Shown here one piece after another: positions 46,708 to 55,296 of a DNA stretch of 64,000 bases. The stretch covers positions 1 through 64,000 of the forward strand of contig DAIDHP010000016.1 in assembly GCA_027459625.1 (NCBI GenBank). Direction: 5' to 3'. Made by a program: the position numbers and the translations under genes. The notes under the pieces are model-generated. The model worked only from the letters and a program-made list of their open reading frames with translations, searched no databases and had not been told where the DNA came from. Each line of letters opens with the position of its first letter. Positions within the stretch are counted from its first letter, which is position 1. The stretch comes from Chthonomonadales bacterium. Lineage in GTDB: Bacteria > Armatimonadota > Chthonomonadetes > Chthonomonadales > CAJBBX01.

Positions 46708-46726
46708 TTTTGAGAAATTCTCAAAA
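46708..46726. promoter_or_regulatory. Perfect palindrome upstream of promoter, likely operator
   Basis: TTTTGAGAA, one central A and TTCTCAAAA make a 19-base perfect palindrome. It ends four bases before the -35 box of the gene at 46788. Confidence 0.55.
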
Positions 46727-46730
46727 TATC

Positions 46731-46760
46731 TTGACATTTAAACGGATTATGATTTATGAT
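46731..46760 (+). promoter_or_regulatory. Sigma-70-type promoter
   Basis: TTGACA (46731-46736) and TATGAT (46755-46760) are 18 bases apart. The start codon at 46788 lies 28 bases after the -10 box. Confidence 0.7.
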
Positions 46761-46787
46761 ATTTTCATCTTCAAAGGAGGAAGGGTT

Positions 46788-47108
46788 ATGGAATCTATTA
46801 AATTTGAATTACCGCTATCTCCAGAAATATCCAAGTTGATAGGGCGTGAGCGTAGAAGACTTTCTTTTGAGAATGACAGGGATTTCACTGACGATGAGAC
46901 CGCCAAGATTCTCTTCCAAGAGTTCGTTAAGGAAAAGTCCAAAACGCAGGGAGGCGCCAAATCAAGCGGAAAATCATACGGAGAGCCGAAGATCAAAGCG
47001 AGTGACTACAGGGATTTATGGGAAAAGAACCCCGAAGGTGAAAAACCGTACACAGGAAGAGGCCCCATACCCGAATGGCTTAAAAATATGATCGCCGACG
47101 CGAATTAA
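46788..47108 (+). CDS. Small protein with an H-NS-like C-terminal motif
   Basis: The ATG at 46788 has AAAGGAGG seven bases upstream. The 106-residue product starts with MESIKFELPLSPEISKLI, a possible beta strand and helix, then a charged helical part, a Ser/Gly/Lys-rich linker (KTQGGAKSSGKSYGEPK) and the tail DYRDLWEKNPEGEKPYTGRG followed by PIPEWLKNMI. The tail resembles the H-NS DNA-binding domain, which reads Y-R-D, then W-x-G-x-G-x-x-P-x-W. A silencer or nucleoid protein of AT-rich DNA is therefore a reasonable guess. Its own promoter region carries a palindrome, which would fit autoregulation. No family assignment beyond the tail motif is possible by eye. Confidence 0.6.
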   Translation: MESIKFELPLSPEISKLIGRERRRLSFENDRDFTDDETAKILFQEFVKEKSKTQGGAKSSGKSYGEPKIKASDYRDLWEKNPEGEKPYTGRGPIPEWLKNMIADAN

Positions 47109-47160
47109 TGGGATTTTAACGAGAATTAATCCTCTGTACAATTAACTATTGCATGAGTAT

Positions 47161-47206
47161 ACGGGCGAACGACGCAGGTAGGTCGGATTAACGCCCGTTT
47201 TTTTTT
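47161..47206 (+). terminator. Terminator of the H-NS-like gene
   Basis: ACGGGCG and CGCCCGT form a seven-base stem with a large loop (24 bases), followed by nine T. The rest of the 47109-47418 gap holds no gene that I can support. Confidence 0.65.
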
Positions 47207-47418
47207 GGATAACATAAAGACGGCTTCACCAAACTCAGTGCGTGGCTTGTAACGGGATATCGGAGCGGTATGATATAAGACGTTTTGTTAATTCATGAAC
47301 TACAGCCTTCACAAACTCCCTATGGAGATATGAAATCCATCGTCATAAAGGGAAGCCCTTGAACGGTTCATGATGTCCAAGAGCTCTCTTTACGAATGTG
47401 CAATCCCAAAATCAATCC

Positions 47419-49071
47419 CTATGATTTTTCAAGCTTAAGGGTTATCGTGGGGGAATCGCATACTTCGGACGGGCCGAAATACTGTATCGGGCCGGGAAAC
47501 ACATAGCAATCATTAAGTGCCCAGTTATCACGATTGTCAGCCAACTGCTTAAAGGGCTTGCCGTTGATATCCACCAAGGCTTTTTTAATTACCGGAATGG
47601 GTTTGCCTTTGCGCACCTCCATATTGAGCATCATCGTAACAGGCGTGCCACCCGCAATCCATTCATCGGAGGATTTAATGCTATTGCGCACATTGACGGT
47701 AAAGCCAGTTAATTTCGCACGAATTAATTGCAATGCGGCGAAACCGAGCGAATAGCAGTAATCAGCATCGAAATTCGAAGGCGCGGCGCATCTGCCTTCA
47801 TAACCAAAAAAGTGAGATAACGGGCTGAATTTCGCGTTCGTTTTACCTTCCGCCTTCAACACCCGGATTCGCTCCGTCACCAAGTCCATCAGCAGACGCT
47901 CGGTTTCAATTTGGGAAACGGGAACGTTGCCATGGCTGTCTCTGGAGAGAAGCACTTCGCGAATAGCCCCTGGCAGGCTTACATATACTTCGGCGCTCGC
48001 CTTGCCGAGCCTTTTGGTCACATGCTGAATGCGCTCCTCATGGCTTCCCATGGATTTCAGCGTCTCCTCGTCCTGACCCAAAACAGCGCTTAATTCATCA
48101 ATCATTGTTTTAATATCCGAGATGAACTCCACCAAGCCCTCCGGCACCAGTAGAACGCCGTAATTTTTCCCTTGCGCTGCGCGCTTCACCACAACATCGG
48201 TGATATAATCCACAATCCTCCCCAAGGTTGAGCCTGTTGCGGATACCTCTTCTGATATCAGCGTGATGTTCGGATGAGTTTGCAATGCGCACTCCAAGGT
48301 GACATGACTCGCCGCTCGCCCCATTAATCGAATGAAATGCCAATACTTTACGGCGGAGGTGGCGTCTCTGGCGATATTGCCTATCAGTTCCGAGTAGGTC
48401 TTGGTGCAGGTGTCGAAACCAAAGGAGGTTTCTATCTGCTCGTTCTTCATATCGCCATCTATCGTTTTCGGCACACCCACAATGGAGACCGGGCAGCCAT
48501 TGGACTTCATATATTCCGCCAACATGGCGGCGTTGGTATTTGAATCGTCTCCCCCGATGATCACCAATCCGCTAAGCCCAAGGCTCTCCAGATTCTTTTT
48601 ACATGCGGCGAGATCTTCCGGCTTTTCGATCTTATCTCTCCCGCTCATGATCATATCGAATCCACCGGTATTCCGGTATTTGTCGATATAATCAGAAGTC
48701 AGTTCACGATAATCCCCTTTGATCACGCCGATGGGTCCTTTCTTGAACCCGAACAGTTGGCTCTCGGGATTGGCTGTTTTCAACGCATCAAACAAACCGG
48801 CAATGACATTATGTCCGCCCGGAGCCTGTCCTCCGGAGAGAACCACCCCCACTTTAATCGGTTTGTCAATAAGATCCCCCTCTCCCTCCTCAATGGTGAC
48901 CGTAGGCTGTCCATAAGTGGATGGAAACAGTTTTCTTATCTCCTCCCGATCCGTGGCGGGTTCGGTGGGAGATCCGTAGGATATCATAATTTTATCACCA
49001 CGCAACGCCTTTGGCAGTTTCGGTTGATATGTTGCGCGTGCTTTCTGCAAAGCGGATGTTTGTGTTGTCAT
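47419..49071 (-). CDS. pfp: Pyrophosphate-dependent 6-phosphofructokinase
   Basis: This 550-residue protein belongs to the long PPi-type phosphofructokinases. GGQAPGGHN binds the phosphoryl donor. VIIGGDDSNTNA carries the second Asp in GGDDS that marks PPi use rather than ATP. PKTIDGD contains the catalytic Asp, and MGRAASHV the substrate-binding Arg. It converts fructose 6-phosphate and PPi reversibly to fructose 1,6-bisphosphate in the cytoplasm, saving ATP in glycolysis and allowing gluconeogenesis. AAAGGGGGA precedes the start. It is monocistronic by position. Confidence 0.93.
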   Translation of the reverse strand: MTTQTSALQKARATYQPKLPKALRGDKIMISYGSPTEPATDREEIRKLFPSTYGQPTVTIEEGEGDLIDKPIKVGVVLSGGQAPGGHNVIAGLFDALKTANPESQLFGFKKGPIGVIKGDYRELTSDYIDKYRNTGGFDMIMSGRDKIEKPEDLAACKKNLESLGLSGLVIIGGDDSNTNAAMLAEYMKSNGCPVSIVGVPKTIDGDMKNEQIETSFGFDTCTKTYSELIGNIARDATSAVKYWHFIRLMGRAASHVTLECALQTHPNITLISEEVSATGSTLGRIVDYITDVVVKRAAQGKNYGVLLVPEGLVEFISDIKTMIDELSAVLGQDEETLKSMGSHEERIQHVTKRLGKASAEVYVSLPGAIREVLLSRDSHGNVPVSQIETERLLMDLVTERIRVLKAEGKTNAKFSPLSHFFGYEGRCAAPSNFDADYCYSLGFAALQLIRAKLTGFTVNVRNSIKSSDEWIAGGTPVTMMLNMEVRKGKPIPVIKKALVDINGKPFKQLADNRDNWALNDCYVFPGPIQYFGPSEVCDSPTITLKLEKS

Positions 49072-49306
49072 GTTGGGTTCCCCCTTTAAATATTATCTTT
49101 CAGCGCTTTTTCGCAATCGTCAATTTCAATGAACAATCTTGCCTGCTTTTTACGGAACCGATTTCCACAATGAAAGCGAAATCACCGATTACTCTTCTTT
49201 TGAATTATGACATATTCCGAGGGGTTCCGAAACCCATGACGCATCCGAAGCGGCTAGGATACGGGGAGACGCATTCGGCGAATTGTACGCATTCGCTATC
49301 ATTAAC

Positions 49307-49336
49307 TTGACTTTTTCAGCATACAAAAGATATACT
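49307..49336 (+). promoter_or_regulatory. Promoter of the ffh operon
   Basis: TTGACT (49307-49312) and TATACT (49331-49336) are 18 bases apart and point into the ffh-rpsP-khpA-rimM-trmD-rplS run. Apart from this promoter, the 49072-49488 gap shows no gene. Confidence 0.7.
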
Positions 49337-49488
49337 GTTTGGAGTGTTTCCCGCCTTTATTGGAATAAGAGCGGTTTGTCAAGGCAATTGTCGGAACGCG
49401 CCCGATTTCACTCTCACCGTTCATGGGTTTGAGAAGTGCGTCGGGCGTTATTGCGCAGTCGGAAGAGCCGGTGTCGAATGGAGCGATG

Positions 49489-50820
49489 ATGTTTGAAAGC
49501 CTGAGCGATAAACTTCAAGGCGTCTTTTCTCGATTGCGAGGAAAGGGAAAGCTAACGGAGCAGAATGTAAACGAGGCTCTTCGTGAAGTGCGCATGGCTT
49601 TGCTGGAAGCGGATGTAAACTACAAGGTCGTAAAGGATTTCATCGCACGGATCAGGGAGCGAGCCATTGGCGAAGAGGTGCTTGAGAGCCTCACGCCCGT
49701 GCAGATGGTCGTAAAGATCGTCAACGAGGAGCTTGTGAATCTTCTGGGGGGAGCAAATGAGCGTTTACAGTTCGCACCTCGCCCGCCCACCGTCGTGATG
49801 CTCTGCGGTTTGCAGGGGGCCGGTAAGACCACGACTTGCGCGAAATTGGCTTACTGGCTGCGGCGTCAGGGGCGAAATCCGTTACTAGTGGCTTGTGACA
49901 TCTATCGTCCCGCCGCAGTTCGTCAGTTGGAGACACTTGGCGAACAGTTAAAGATGCCTGTTTTCAAGAAGGAGGACGGCTCCGCTCCTCCGAGAATCGC
50001 GACGGAAGCGATCACGCACGCCAATCGCACGGGATGCGATGTCGTTCTTTTGGACACCGCAGGCAGGCTGCACATAGACGAGGCGATGATGCGCGAGCTT
50101 GAGGAGATCAAACGGCTCGCGGCGCCTACGGAGATTTTGCTTGTCGTGGATGCGATGACGGGACAGGACGCCGTCAATTTCGCCACGGAGTTTCACTTGG
50201 CGCTTGCCGTGGACGGCTTCATCATGACGAAGATGGACGGCGATGCGCGAGGCGGCGCGGCGTTATCCATTCGTCAGGTGACGGGTGCGCCCATTAAGTT
50301 CATCGCGATCGGCGAAAAAATTGAAGCGTTGGAGAGCTTCCATCCCGACCGTATGGCGTCTCGCATTCTCGGCATGGGGGATATGCTCTCCCTAATTGAA
50401 AAAGCAAGCGAGCAGATAGACGCTAAAAAAGCGATGGAGATGGAGAAGCGACTCAGAGAAAATCGCTTCGATCTAAACGATTTTCTGGATCAATTGCAAC
50501 AGATGCGCAGGATGGGGCCTTTGGACCAATTGATTGGAATGATACCAGGCATGAGTTCCATGAAAGGCGTTCAGGTGGACGAACGGCAGTTGGCACGCCA
50601 AGAGGCGTTGGTTCGCTCCATGACAAACGAGGAGAGAGGAGATCCCTCCATCCTGAACGGAAGCCGAAAAAAGCGAATAGCTATGGGAAGCGGGGTGAGC
50701 GTGCAGGATATCAATCAATTCCTCCGTTCCTTTGAACAGATGCGACAGATGATCCGGCAAGTAACAGGCGGAAAAGGCAAGCTTGGCAAAAAAAAGCAAC
50801 GAATGCATTTGCCTTTTTAA
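49489..50820 (+). CDS. ffh: Signal recognition particle protein Ffh
   Basis: The start [13 protein letters not shown] at 49489 is the usual Ffh N-terminus; GGAG lies just upstream, and an ATG three bases before is also possible. The 443-residue GTPase has the N domain, then the G domain with [29 protein letters not shown] and [11 protein letters not shown] methionine-rich M domain ([20 protein letters not shown]) binds signal peptides and SRP RNA. It delivers nascent membrane proteins to FtsY at the membrane. It leads the translation-related operon. Confidence 0.96.
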   Translation: MFESLSDKLQGVFSRLRGKGKLTEQNVNEALREVRMALLEADVNYKVVKDFIARIRERAIGEEVLESLTPVQMVVKIVNEELVNLLGGANERLQFAPRPPTVVMLCGLQGAGKTTTCAKLAYWLRRQGRNPLLVACDIYRPAAVRQLETLGEQLKMPVFKKEDGSAPPRIATEAITHANRTGCDVVLLDTAGRLHIDEAMMRELEEIKRLAAPTEILLVVDAMTGQDAVNFATEFHLALAVDGFIMTKMDGDARGGAALSIRQVTGAPIKFIAIGEKIEALESFHPDRMASRILGMGDMLSLIEKASEQIDAKKAMEMEKRLRENRFDLNDFLDQLQQMRRMGPLDQLIGMIPGMSSMKGVQVDERQLARQEALVRSMTNEERGDPSILNGSRKKRIAMGSGVSVQDINQFLRSFEQMRQMIRQVTGGKGKLGKKKQRMHLPF

Positions 50821-50896
50821 CCTGCGGCGCACCTTGAACGGTTCAACGGGTTTGAACGTTCGAACGATCAGTTATCAACTAAGAGGAGGAGTAACT

Positions 50897-51175
50897 TTGT
50901 CAGTCAAGATACGTTTGCGTAGGATGGGAGCGAAGAAGCATCCGTTTTATCGTATAGTGGTAGCCAACAGCACCAATGCACGAGACGGTCGATTCATCGA
51001 ATCCATCGGACACTACGATCCATGCACCGAGCCACCCATCGTCAAACTGGACGAGGAAAAGGCGATTCGCTGGCTATCCAACGGCGCTCAGCCCACGGAT
51101 ATCACCCATGCTCTCTTGAAAAAAGAGGGAATCTTCGACAAGCTTAACGCGTTGAAAGGGAAATCCGCGGAATAA
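50897..51175 (+). CDS. rpsP: 30S ribosomal protein bS16
   Basis: The start is TTG at 50897, fixed by GAGGAGGA six bases upstream and by the family N-terminus ([21 protein letters not shown]). The 92-residue length and the segments [14 protein letters not shown] and [14 protein letters not shown] are standard. It binds 16S rRNA during 30S assembly. It sits directly after ffh, as in many bacteria. Confidence 0.96.
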   Translation: MSVKIRLRRMGAKKHPFYRIVVANSTNARDGRFIESIGHYDPCTEPPIVKLDEEKAIRWLSNGAQPTDITHALLKKEGIFDKLNALKGKSAE

Positions 51176-51256
51176 TCCGAAATTCCCGTCTCGGAACGCT
51201 TCAACACGTCCTAAATGGAGCGTGATCATCGTACGTGGAAACGGGAGGTACCATCC

Positions 51257-51487
51257 ATGGTGAAATTTATTGAAGAGGTTGTGAAAACCCTCGTCGACAA
51301 CCCCGATCAAGTTGTCGTCAACGTGATACAGGGCAGAGATGGCGTCACATACGATATTCATGTCGCCCAGAGCGATCTCGGAAAGGTCATCGGCAAGCAG
51401 GGGCGGATTGCGAACGCCTTAAGGTCGGTCGCAAAGGCGGCGAGCGTGAAGAACGGACAGCGGATATTCGTGGAGATCAATCCATAG
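51257..51487 (+). CDS. khpA: KH-domain RNA-binding protein KhpA
   Basis: The ATG at 51257 has GGGAGGT upstream. The 76-residue protein is a single type II KH domain with the RNA-binding loop GKVIGKQGRIANALR. KhpA binds small and messenger RNAs with KhpB and affects cell division in Firmicutes. Its place between rpsP and rimM is the conserved one. Confidence 0.93.
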   Translation: MVKFIEEVVKTLVDNPDQVVVNVIQGRDGVTYDIHVAQSDLGKVIGKQGRIANALRSVAKAASVKNGQRIFVEINP

Positions 51488-51559
51488 GGAAAGCGACACG
51501 TCACAATTCGGGAGTTTTAGAGTATGCAAGGATAACCACGGAGTCATCGAGGTAGGAAA

Positions 51560-52291
51560 ATGCCCGATAATTGGGATTGGATCATAGGTATGGTGCTTGG
51601 AACGTTCGGACGTATCGGCGAGTTGAAGGTGCGAGTGGAAACCGATTACCCCGAACGCTTTCAGGAATTGAAGCAGGTGTGCCTGCATAACCCATCTGGC
51701 GTTTCCGTTCTCTTTGATGTGGAGAATTCGAGGATGCACAAAGGACGGGTTCTCCTGAAGTTAAAAGGCTTGGATAGTATCTCCGATGCGGAATTGTGGC
51801 GTAACGCAACAGTTCGAACCCAGCGCCAGGAGAGACATCAGCTGGAGGAGAATCATTTCTACGTCTCCGACCTGATAGGCATGGAAGTAATCACGTCGAC
51901 GGGGGTTTTATTGGGGCGATTGGAGGAAGTCTTGCCATATCCTGCGCAGGATTTGCTTAAAATCGGCGAGGTGTTAATACCCATTGTCAAGGAGTATATC
52001 CTAGGCGTGGATTTGGAAAGGGAAAGAATTACGGTTCTCCTTCCCAAGGGTTTTTTGCAGGAGGAGCCTGATGAAACGTTTGGAGGTGGTGACGCTCCTC
52101 CCGGAGATGATCGAACAAGCGTTCAGTCACAGCATCATTTATCGGGCTCAAATCCGCGAACTGGTGCGGATCCGCACAGTGAACCTGCGAAATTACGCTC
52201 AGGATCGGCATCATACCACCGACGACACCCCTTGCGGAGGGGGCGGCGGGATGATACTCAAGGTCGAACCGATCGCAAGAGCTCTAGATGA
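51560..52291 (+). CDS. rimM: 16S rRNA processing protein RimM, frame runs into trmD
   Basis: The RimM part is complete by residue 170: GMVLGTFGRIGELKVRVETD for the beta-barrel domain, ELWRNATV, then FYVSDLIGMEVIT and the PRC-barrel end GVDLERERITVLLPKGFL. RimM binds uS19 and helps 30S maturation. The frame then continues for 73 residues of Gly/Asp/Arg-rich sequence, which is trmD read out of frame. One extra T in the T6 run at 52051-52056 would give a TGA at 52069-52071 that overlaps the trmD ATG (TGATG) and a product of family length. So the long form is probably an indel artefact, a recent mutation or slippage. Confidence 0.85.
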   Translation: MPDNWDWIIGMVLGTFGRIGELKVRVETDYPERFQELKQVCLHNPSGVSVLFDVENSRMHKGRVLLKLKGLDSISDAELWRNATVRTQRQERHQLEENHFYVSDLIGMEVITSTGVLLGRLEEVLPYPAQDLLKIGEVLIPIVKEYILGVDLERERITVLLPKGFLQEEPDETFGGGDAPPGDDRTSVQSQHHLSGSNPRTGADPHSEPAKLRSGSASYHRRHPLRRGRRDDTQGRTDRKSSR

Positions 52292-52805
52292 TCTGAAGTC
52301 CGAGGAGCCGGAACCTTTTGTGATACTGACCGATCCTCAGGGGGAGACATTCACTCAGGCTATGGCGCGCGAACTGGCGCTCAAGGAGCGTATCGTTATT
52401 ATCTGCGGCCATTACGAGGGTGTGGACGAACGCGTGAAGACTCACTTGGCGGATCAGTGTCTCTCAATCGGCGATTACGTTTTAACCGGCGGGGAGTTGC
52501 CGGCTCTGGTGATAGCTGACGCGTTGATACGGCTTCAAAGTGGTGTGTTGGGCGAAGAGGGTGCACCCGACAAGGATAGTTTTGCGGAGGAACTCCTCGA
52601 ATATCCGCATTACACTCAGCCTCGATTGTTTCGAGAGTGGGAGGCTCCGGAAATACTCTTTTCGGGGCACCACGCGCGAATTCAAAGATGGCGCAGATGG
52701 AATCAGTTGCAGAATACACGTCGATTAAGACCCGACCTTTGGAGGAGATTCATCCCAACAGCGGAGGATCTCAAATTACTTGATATGCTGGAAGACGAGA
52801 TTTGA
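52071..52805 (+). CDS. trmD: tRNA (guanine-37-N1) methyltransferase TrmD
   Basis: This 244-residue SPOUT methyltransferase has the deep trefoil knot. RNYAQDRHHTTDDTPCGGGG is the substrate loop, ILTDPQGETFTQ, IICGHYEGVDERV and SIGDYVLTGGELPALV bind S-adenosylmethionine, and the catalytic Asp sits in the flexible linker near APDKDSF. It methylates G37 of tRNAs and prevents frameshifting. AGGAGGAG lies before the ATG, within the end of rimM. Confidence 0.95.
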   Translation: MKRLEVVTLLPEMIEQAFSHSIIYRAQIRELVRIRTVNLRNYAQDRHHTTDDTPCGGGGGMILKVEPIARALDDLKSEEPEPFVILTDPQGETFTQAMARELALKERIVIICGHYEGVDERVKTHLADQCLSIGDYVLTGGELPALVIADALIRLQSGVLGEEGAPDKDSFAEELLEYPHYTQPRLFREWEAPEILFSGHHARIQRWRRWNQLQNTRRLRPDLWRRFIPTAEDLKLLDMLEDEI

Positions 52806-52993
52806 TCGGCTCTCTTTACGCCAAGCGGACTACTTCCTTATGAGGAAAGCGCATGACATGGAGGTGCCCGTCTGATACAAATCCATTTTTTACGGCATAT
52901 TCAGAGACCGTGGATACGGTCGTTATTGACGATGGCGGAAGACAGGGAGCCGCCCGCTCGCCAAAAGGAAACTTTCAAGGAGAAAAATAAACG

Positions 52994-53344
52994 ATGAATC
53001 CTGTCATTACTGAAATAGAAAAATCCCAGTTAAAATCCGAGTACCCCACCTTTAAGGCGGGTGACACGGTTAAAGTTTACGCCAAAGTCGTGGAAGGCGG
53101 CAAAGAGCGCATCCAGATGTTCGAGGGAGTCGTCATCTTACGGAAGGGTTCCCTCAACAGAGCCAGCTTCACCGTGAGAAAAATATCCCATCAAATAGGA
53201 GTGGAACGAACGTTTCTTCTACACTCTCCTCGCATAGATCGAATTGAAGTGGTTCGAAGAGGCTTAGTGCGAAGAGCGAAACTCTATTATCTGCGCAATG
53301 TTGTGGGTAAAAAGGCGCGTATTAAAGAAGATCGATCCGCTTAG
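52994..53344 (+). CDS. rplS: 50S ribosomal protein bL19
   Basis: The 116-residue protein has the L19 pattern: [60 protein letters not shown] and [25 protein letters not shown] lies ten bases upstream. It forms part of the bridge between the subunits. A gap of 188 bases separates it from trmD and may hold a leader, but I see no named structure. Confidence 0.96.
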   Translation: MNPVITEIEKSQLKSEYPTFKAGDTVKVYAKVVEGGKERIQMFEGVVILRKGSLNRASFTVRKISHQIGVERTFLLHSPRIDRIEVVRRGLVRRAKLYYLRNVVGKKARIKEDRSA

Positions 53345-53378
53345 AATGAATAACATTCCGTTGAGGCTGTTCCATTTT

Positions 53379-53413
53379 CCTCCGGGCCTTCGCCTTAAGA
53401 GTGGGTCCGGAGG
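53379..53413. terminator. Hairpin after rplS
   Basis: CCTCCGGGCC and GGTCCGGAGG form a nearly perfect stem with a 15-base loop, about 35 bases after the rplS stop. No T run follows, so its strength as a terminator is uncertain. Confidence 0.45.
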
Positions 53414-53514
53414 GGGCATTCACCCAATGGGGTAAAAAGCAATAGGATAGTCTATCCGCTTTACGCATTATACGGGATGGCTGTTGATTGGCGGAGATCC
53501 ATAAAAAATGCAGC

Positions 53515-53599
53515 AGGTAATTGCGAAGTTCGCTTTGCGAGGCGTTTGATTCGTTACGATATCCTACACCGGCCCGCATCATTGAAGTTTGCAATTTTC
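53515..53599. repeat. Palindromic element copy 3 (about 85 bp)
   Basis: Left arm AGGTAATTGCGAAGTTC (53515-53531) and right arm GAAGTTTGCAATTTTC (53584-53599) are imperfect inverted repeats that match those of the copy at 2233. The spacing is 52 bases against 53 there. It ends 16 bases before the start of the first signal peptidase gene and so lies in its leader. Confidence 0.55.
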
Positions 53600-53615
53600 A
53601 CAGAGGATTGTCCTT

Positions 53616-54353
53616 ATGTCACATGAGGTTGGCGCGACGGAATGGCTGGCTAATCTGAGTATCGGGTATATCGTACTATCCGTTTTCGTATTCACCGTCA
53701 TTCGATTCGCGTTGCATCCCAATCAATCCACCATCGCTCGTTCCATTTCCGAACTGGTGGAATCGCTGATCATTGCGGGCGTGTTGGTCTTCATGATAAT
53801 CCGCCCCTTCTTCATACAGGCGTTTTACATCCCGTCTGAATCCATGGAACCCACCTTAATGGGGCATAACGCCGGTGTATCTTCCTTCGGGGTGATTTAC
53901 AAACACACTATACACGACCATATTTTTGTAAACAAACTGATTTACCGTTTTGAAAACCCGAAACGCGATGATGTGGTTGTATTCAGAGCTCCCAAGGCCG
54001 CAGACAAAGAGGACAACCCCCCGGTTGAAAACACACTGATCAAACGGGTGATTGGCCTTCCCGGAGAAACGATACAAATCAAACCGGATTCCCATGGAGT
54101 GATCCATGTTTTCATAAACGGGAAACCTCTAACTGAACCATTTATCAAGGAGCCAATGGACATCCAACGTCCCGATGCGATCTACGGGGTGACGGCTCTG
54201 CTTAAACTCGGACCCAATCAGTATTTCATGATGGGGGACAACCGCAATAACAGTTATGATAGCCGTTTTTGGGGGCCTTTGAACCGAGATCGTATCATAG
54301 GCAAGGCGGAATTTATTTTTTATCCATTCAACCGAATGGGATGGATAAGGTGA
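53616..54353 (+). CDS. lepB: Signal peptidase I, first of a tandem pair
   Basis: The ATG at 53616 has AGAGGA nine bases upstream; the N-terminus MSHEVGATEWLANLSIGYIV matches that of the next gene. Two N-terminal membrane helices (about 13-33 and 50-70) are followed by the periplasmic catalytic domain: nucleophile Ser in PSESMEPTLMG, general base Lys in TLIKRVIGLPGE and box E GDNRNNSYDSRFWG. It removes signal peptides from exported proteins at the outer face of the inner membrane. It is 245 residues long and complete. Confidence 0.93.
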   Translation: MSHEVGATEWLANLSIGYIVLSVFVFTVIRFALHPNQSTIARSISELVESLIIAGVLVFMIIRPFFIQAFYIPSESMEPTLMGHNAGVSSFGVIYKHTIHDHIFVNKLIYRFENPKRDDVVVFRAPKAADKEDNPPVENTLIKRVIGLPGETIQIKPDSHGVIHVFINGKPLTEPFIKEPMDIQRPDAIYGVTALLKLGPNQYFMMGDNRNNSYDSRFWGPLNRDRIIGKAEFIFYPFNRMGWIR

Positions 54354-54363
54354 GGCAAAACTA

Positions 54364-55098
54364 ATGACTCATGAAGTCGGCGCAACGGAATGGCTGGCTA
54401 ATTTAAGTATCGGGTACATCGTGGTTTCCGCGTTTGTGCTCAGTATCATCCGTTTCGCATTCCATCGCAACCAATCCACCATCGCTCGCTCCATTTCCGA
54501 ACTAGTGGAATCATTGATAATTGCGGGCGTTCTGGTCTTTATGATCATACGCCCGTTCTTTCTCCAGGCTTTCTTCATTCCCTCCGAATCCATGGAGCCC
54601 ACCTTAATGGGGCATGACGCGGGAGAATCGAATACCGGGGTTTTTTACAAGCACACCATCCACGATCATATCTTTGTCAATAAACTGATTTATCGCTTCG
54701 AGAAACCGAAAAGAGGCGATGTCATCGTTTTCCTCGCACCCAAGCGAGCAGACGCCGAGGATAATCCCCCGAAAGAGCAGATATTCATCAAACGTTTGAT
54801 TGGTTTGCCGGGAGATACCGTGCAGATGAAACCAGATTCAAATGGGGTGGAGAGAATCTGGGTGAACGGTAAACCGCTGAATGAACCGTATATTAAGGAA
54901 ACCATGGACATCCCGCCAGGCGCGAAATTCGCCGTGGATGGCCCCCTGAAACTAGGGCCGGATCAATACTTTGTACTTGGAGACAATCGCAATCTGAGTT
55001 ACGATAGCCGTTTTTGGGGTCCATTCAAGCGTTGGAGAATCATAGGCAAGGCGGAGTTCGTATTCTATCCGTTTAATCGTATCGGCTTTATTCACTGA
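54364..55098 (+). CDS. lepB: Signal peptidase I, second of a tandem pair
   Basis: This 244-residue paralogue starts ten bases after the first gene and shares most of its sequence, including PSESMEPTLMGHD, IFIKRLIGLPGDT and GDNRNLSYDSRFWG. Both catalytic Ser and Lys are kept, so both copies should be active. Differences cluster in the region that follows the Lys and in the IPPGAKFAVDG loop, which could change substrate choice. The pair arose by tandem duplication and the close spacing suggests one transcript. Confidence 0.93.
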   Translation: MTHEVGATEWLANLSIGYIVVSAFVLSIIRFAFHRNQSTIARSISELVESLIIAGVLVFMIIRPFFLQAFFIPSESMEPTLMGHDAGESNTGVFYKHTIHDHIFVNKLIYRFEKPKRGDVIVFLAPKRADAEDNPPKEQIFIKRLIGLPGDTVQMKPDSNGVERIWVNGKPLNEPYIKETMDIPPGAKFAVDGPLKLGPDQYFVLGDNRNLSYDSRFWGPFKRWRIIGKAEFVFYPFNRIGFIH

Positions 55099-55296
55099 CC
55101 CGCCATCTTGGATTTTCCTTCCTACGGCGGGGAAGCGAGATTGCCTCGGATTATCCATTCATTTCGCGAAGCATCCGTCAATCGCGTCACGCAAGCCGTT
55201 TTCGGGCATCGAAACCATTGAAAAAATCATAGGGTCGACGTTCATTGTTTCCCCCTTCCCACGAAAATTGATGGAATTGTAAATCGGAGAGCAGCG

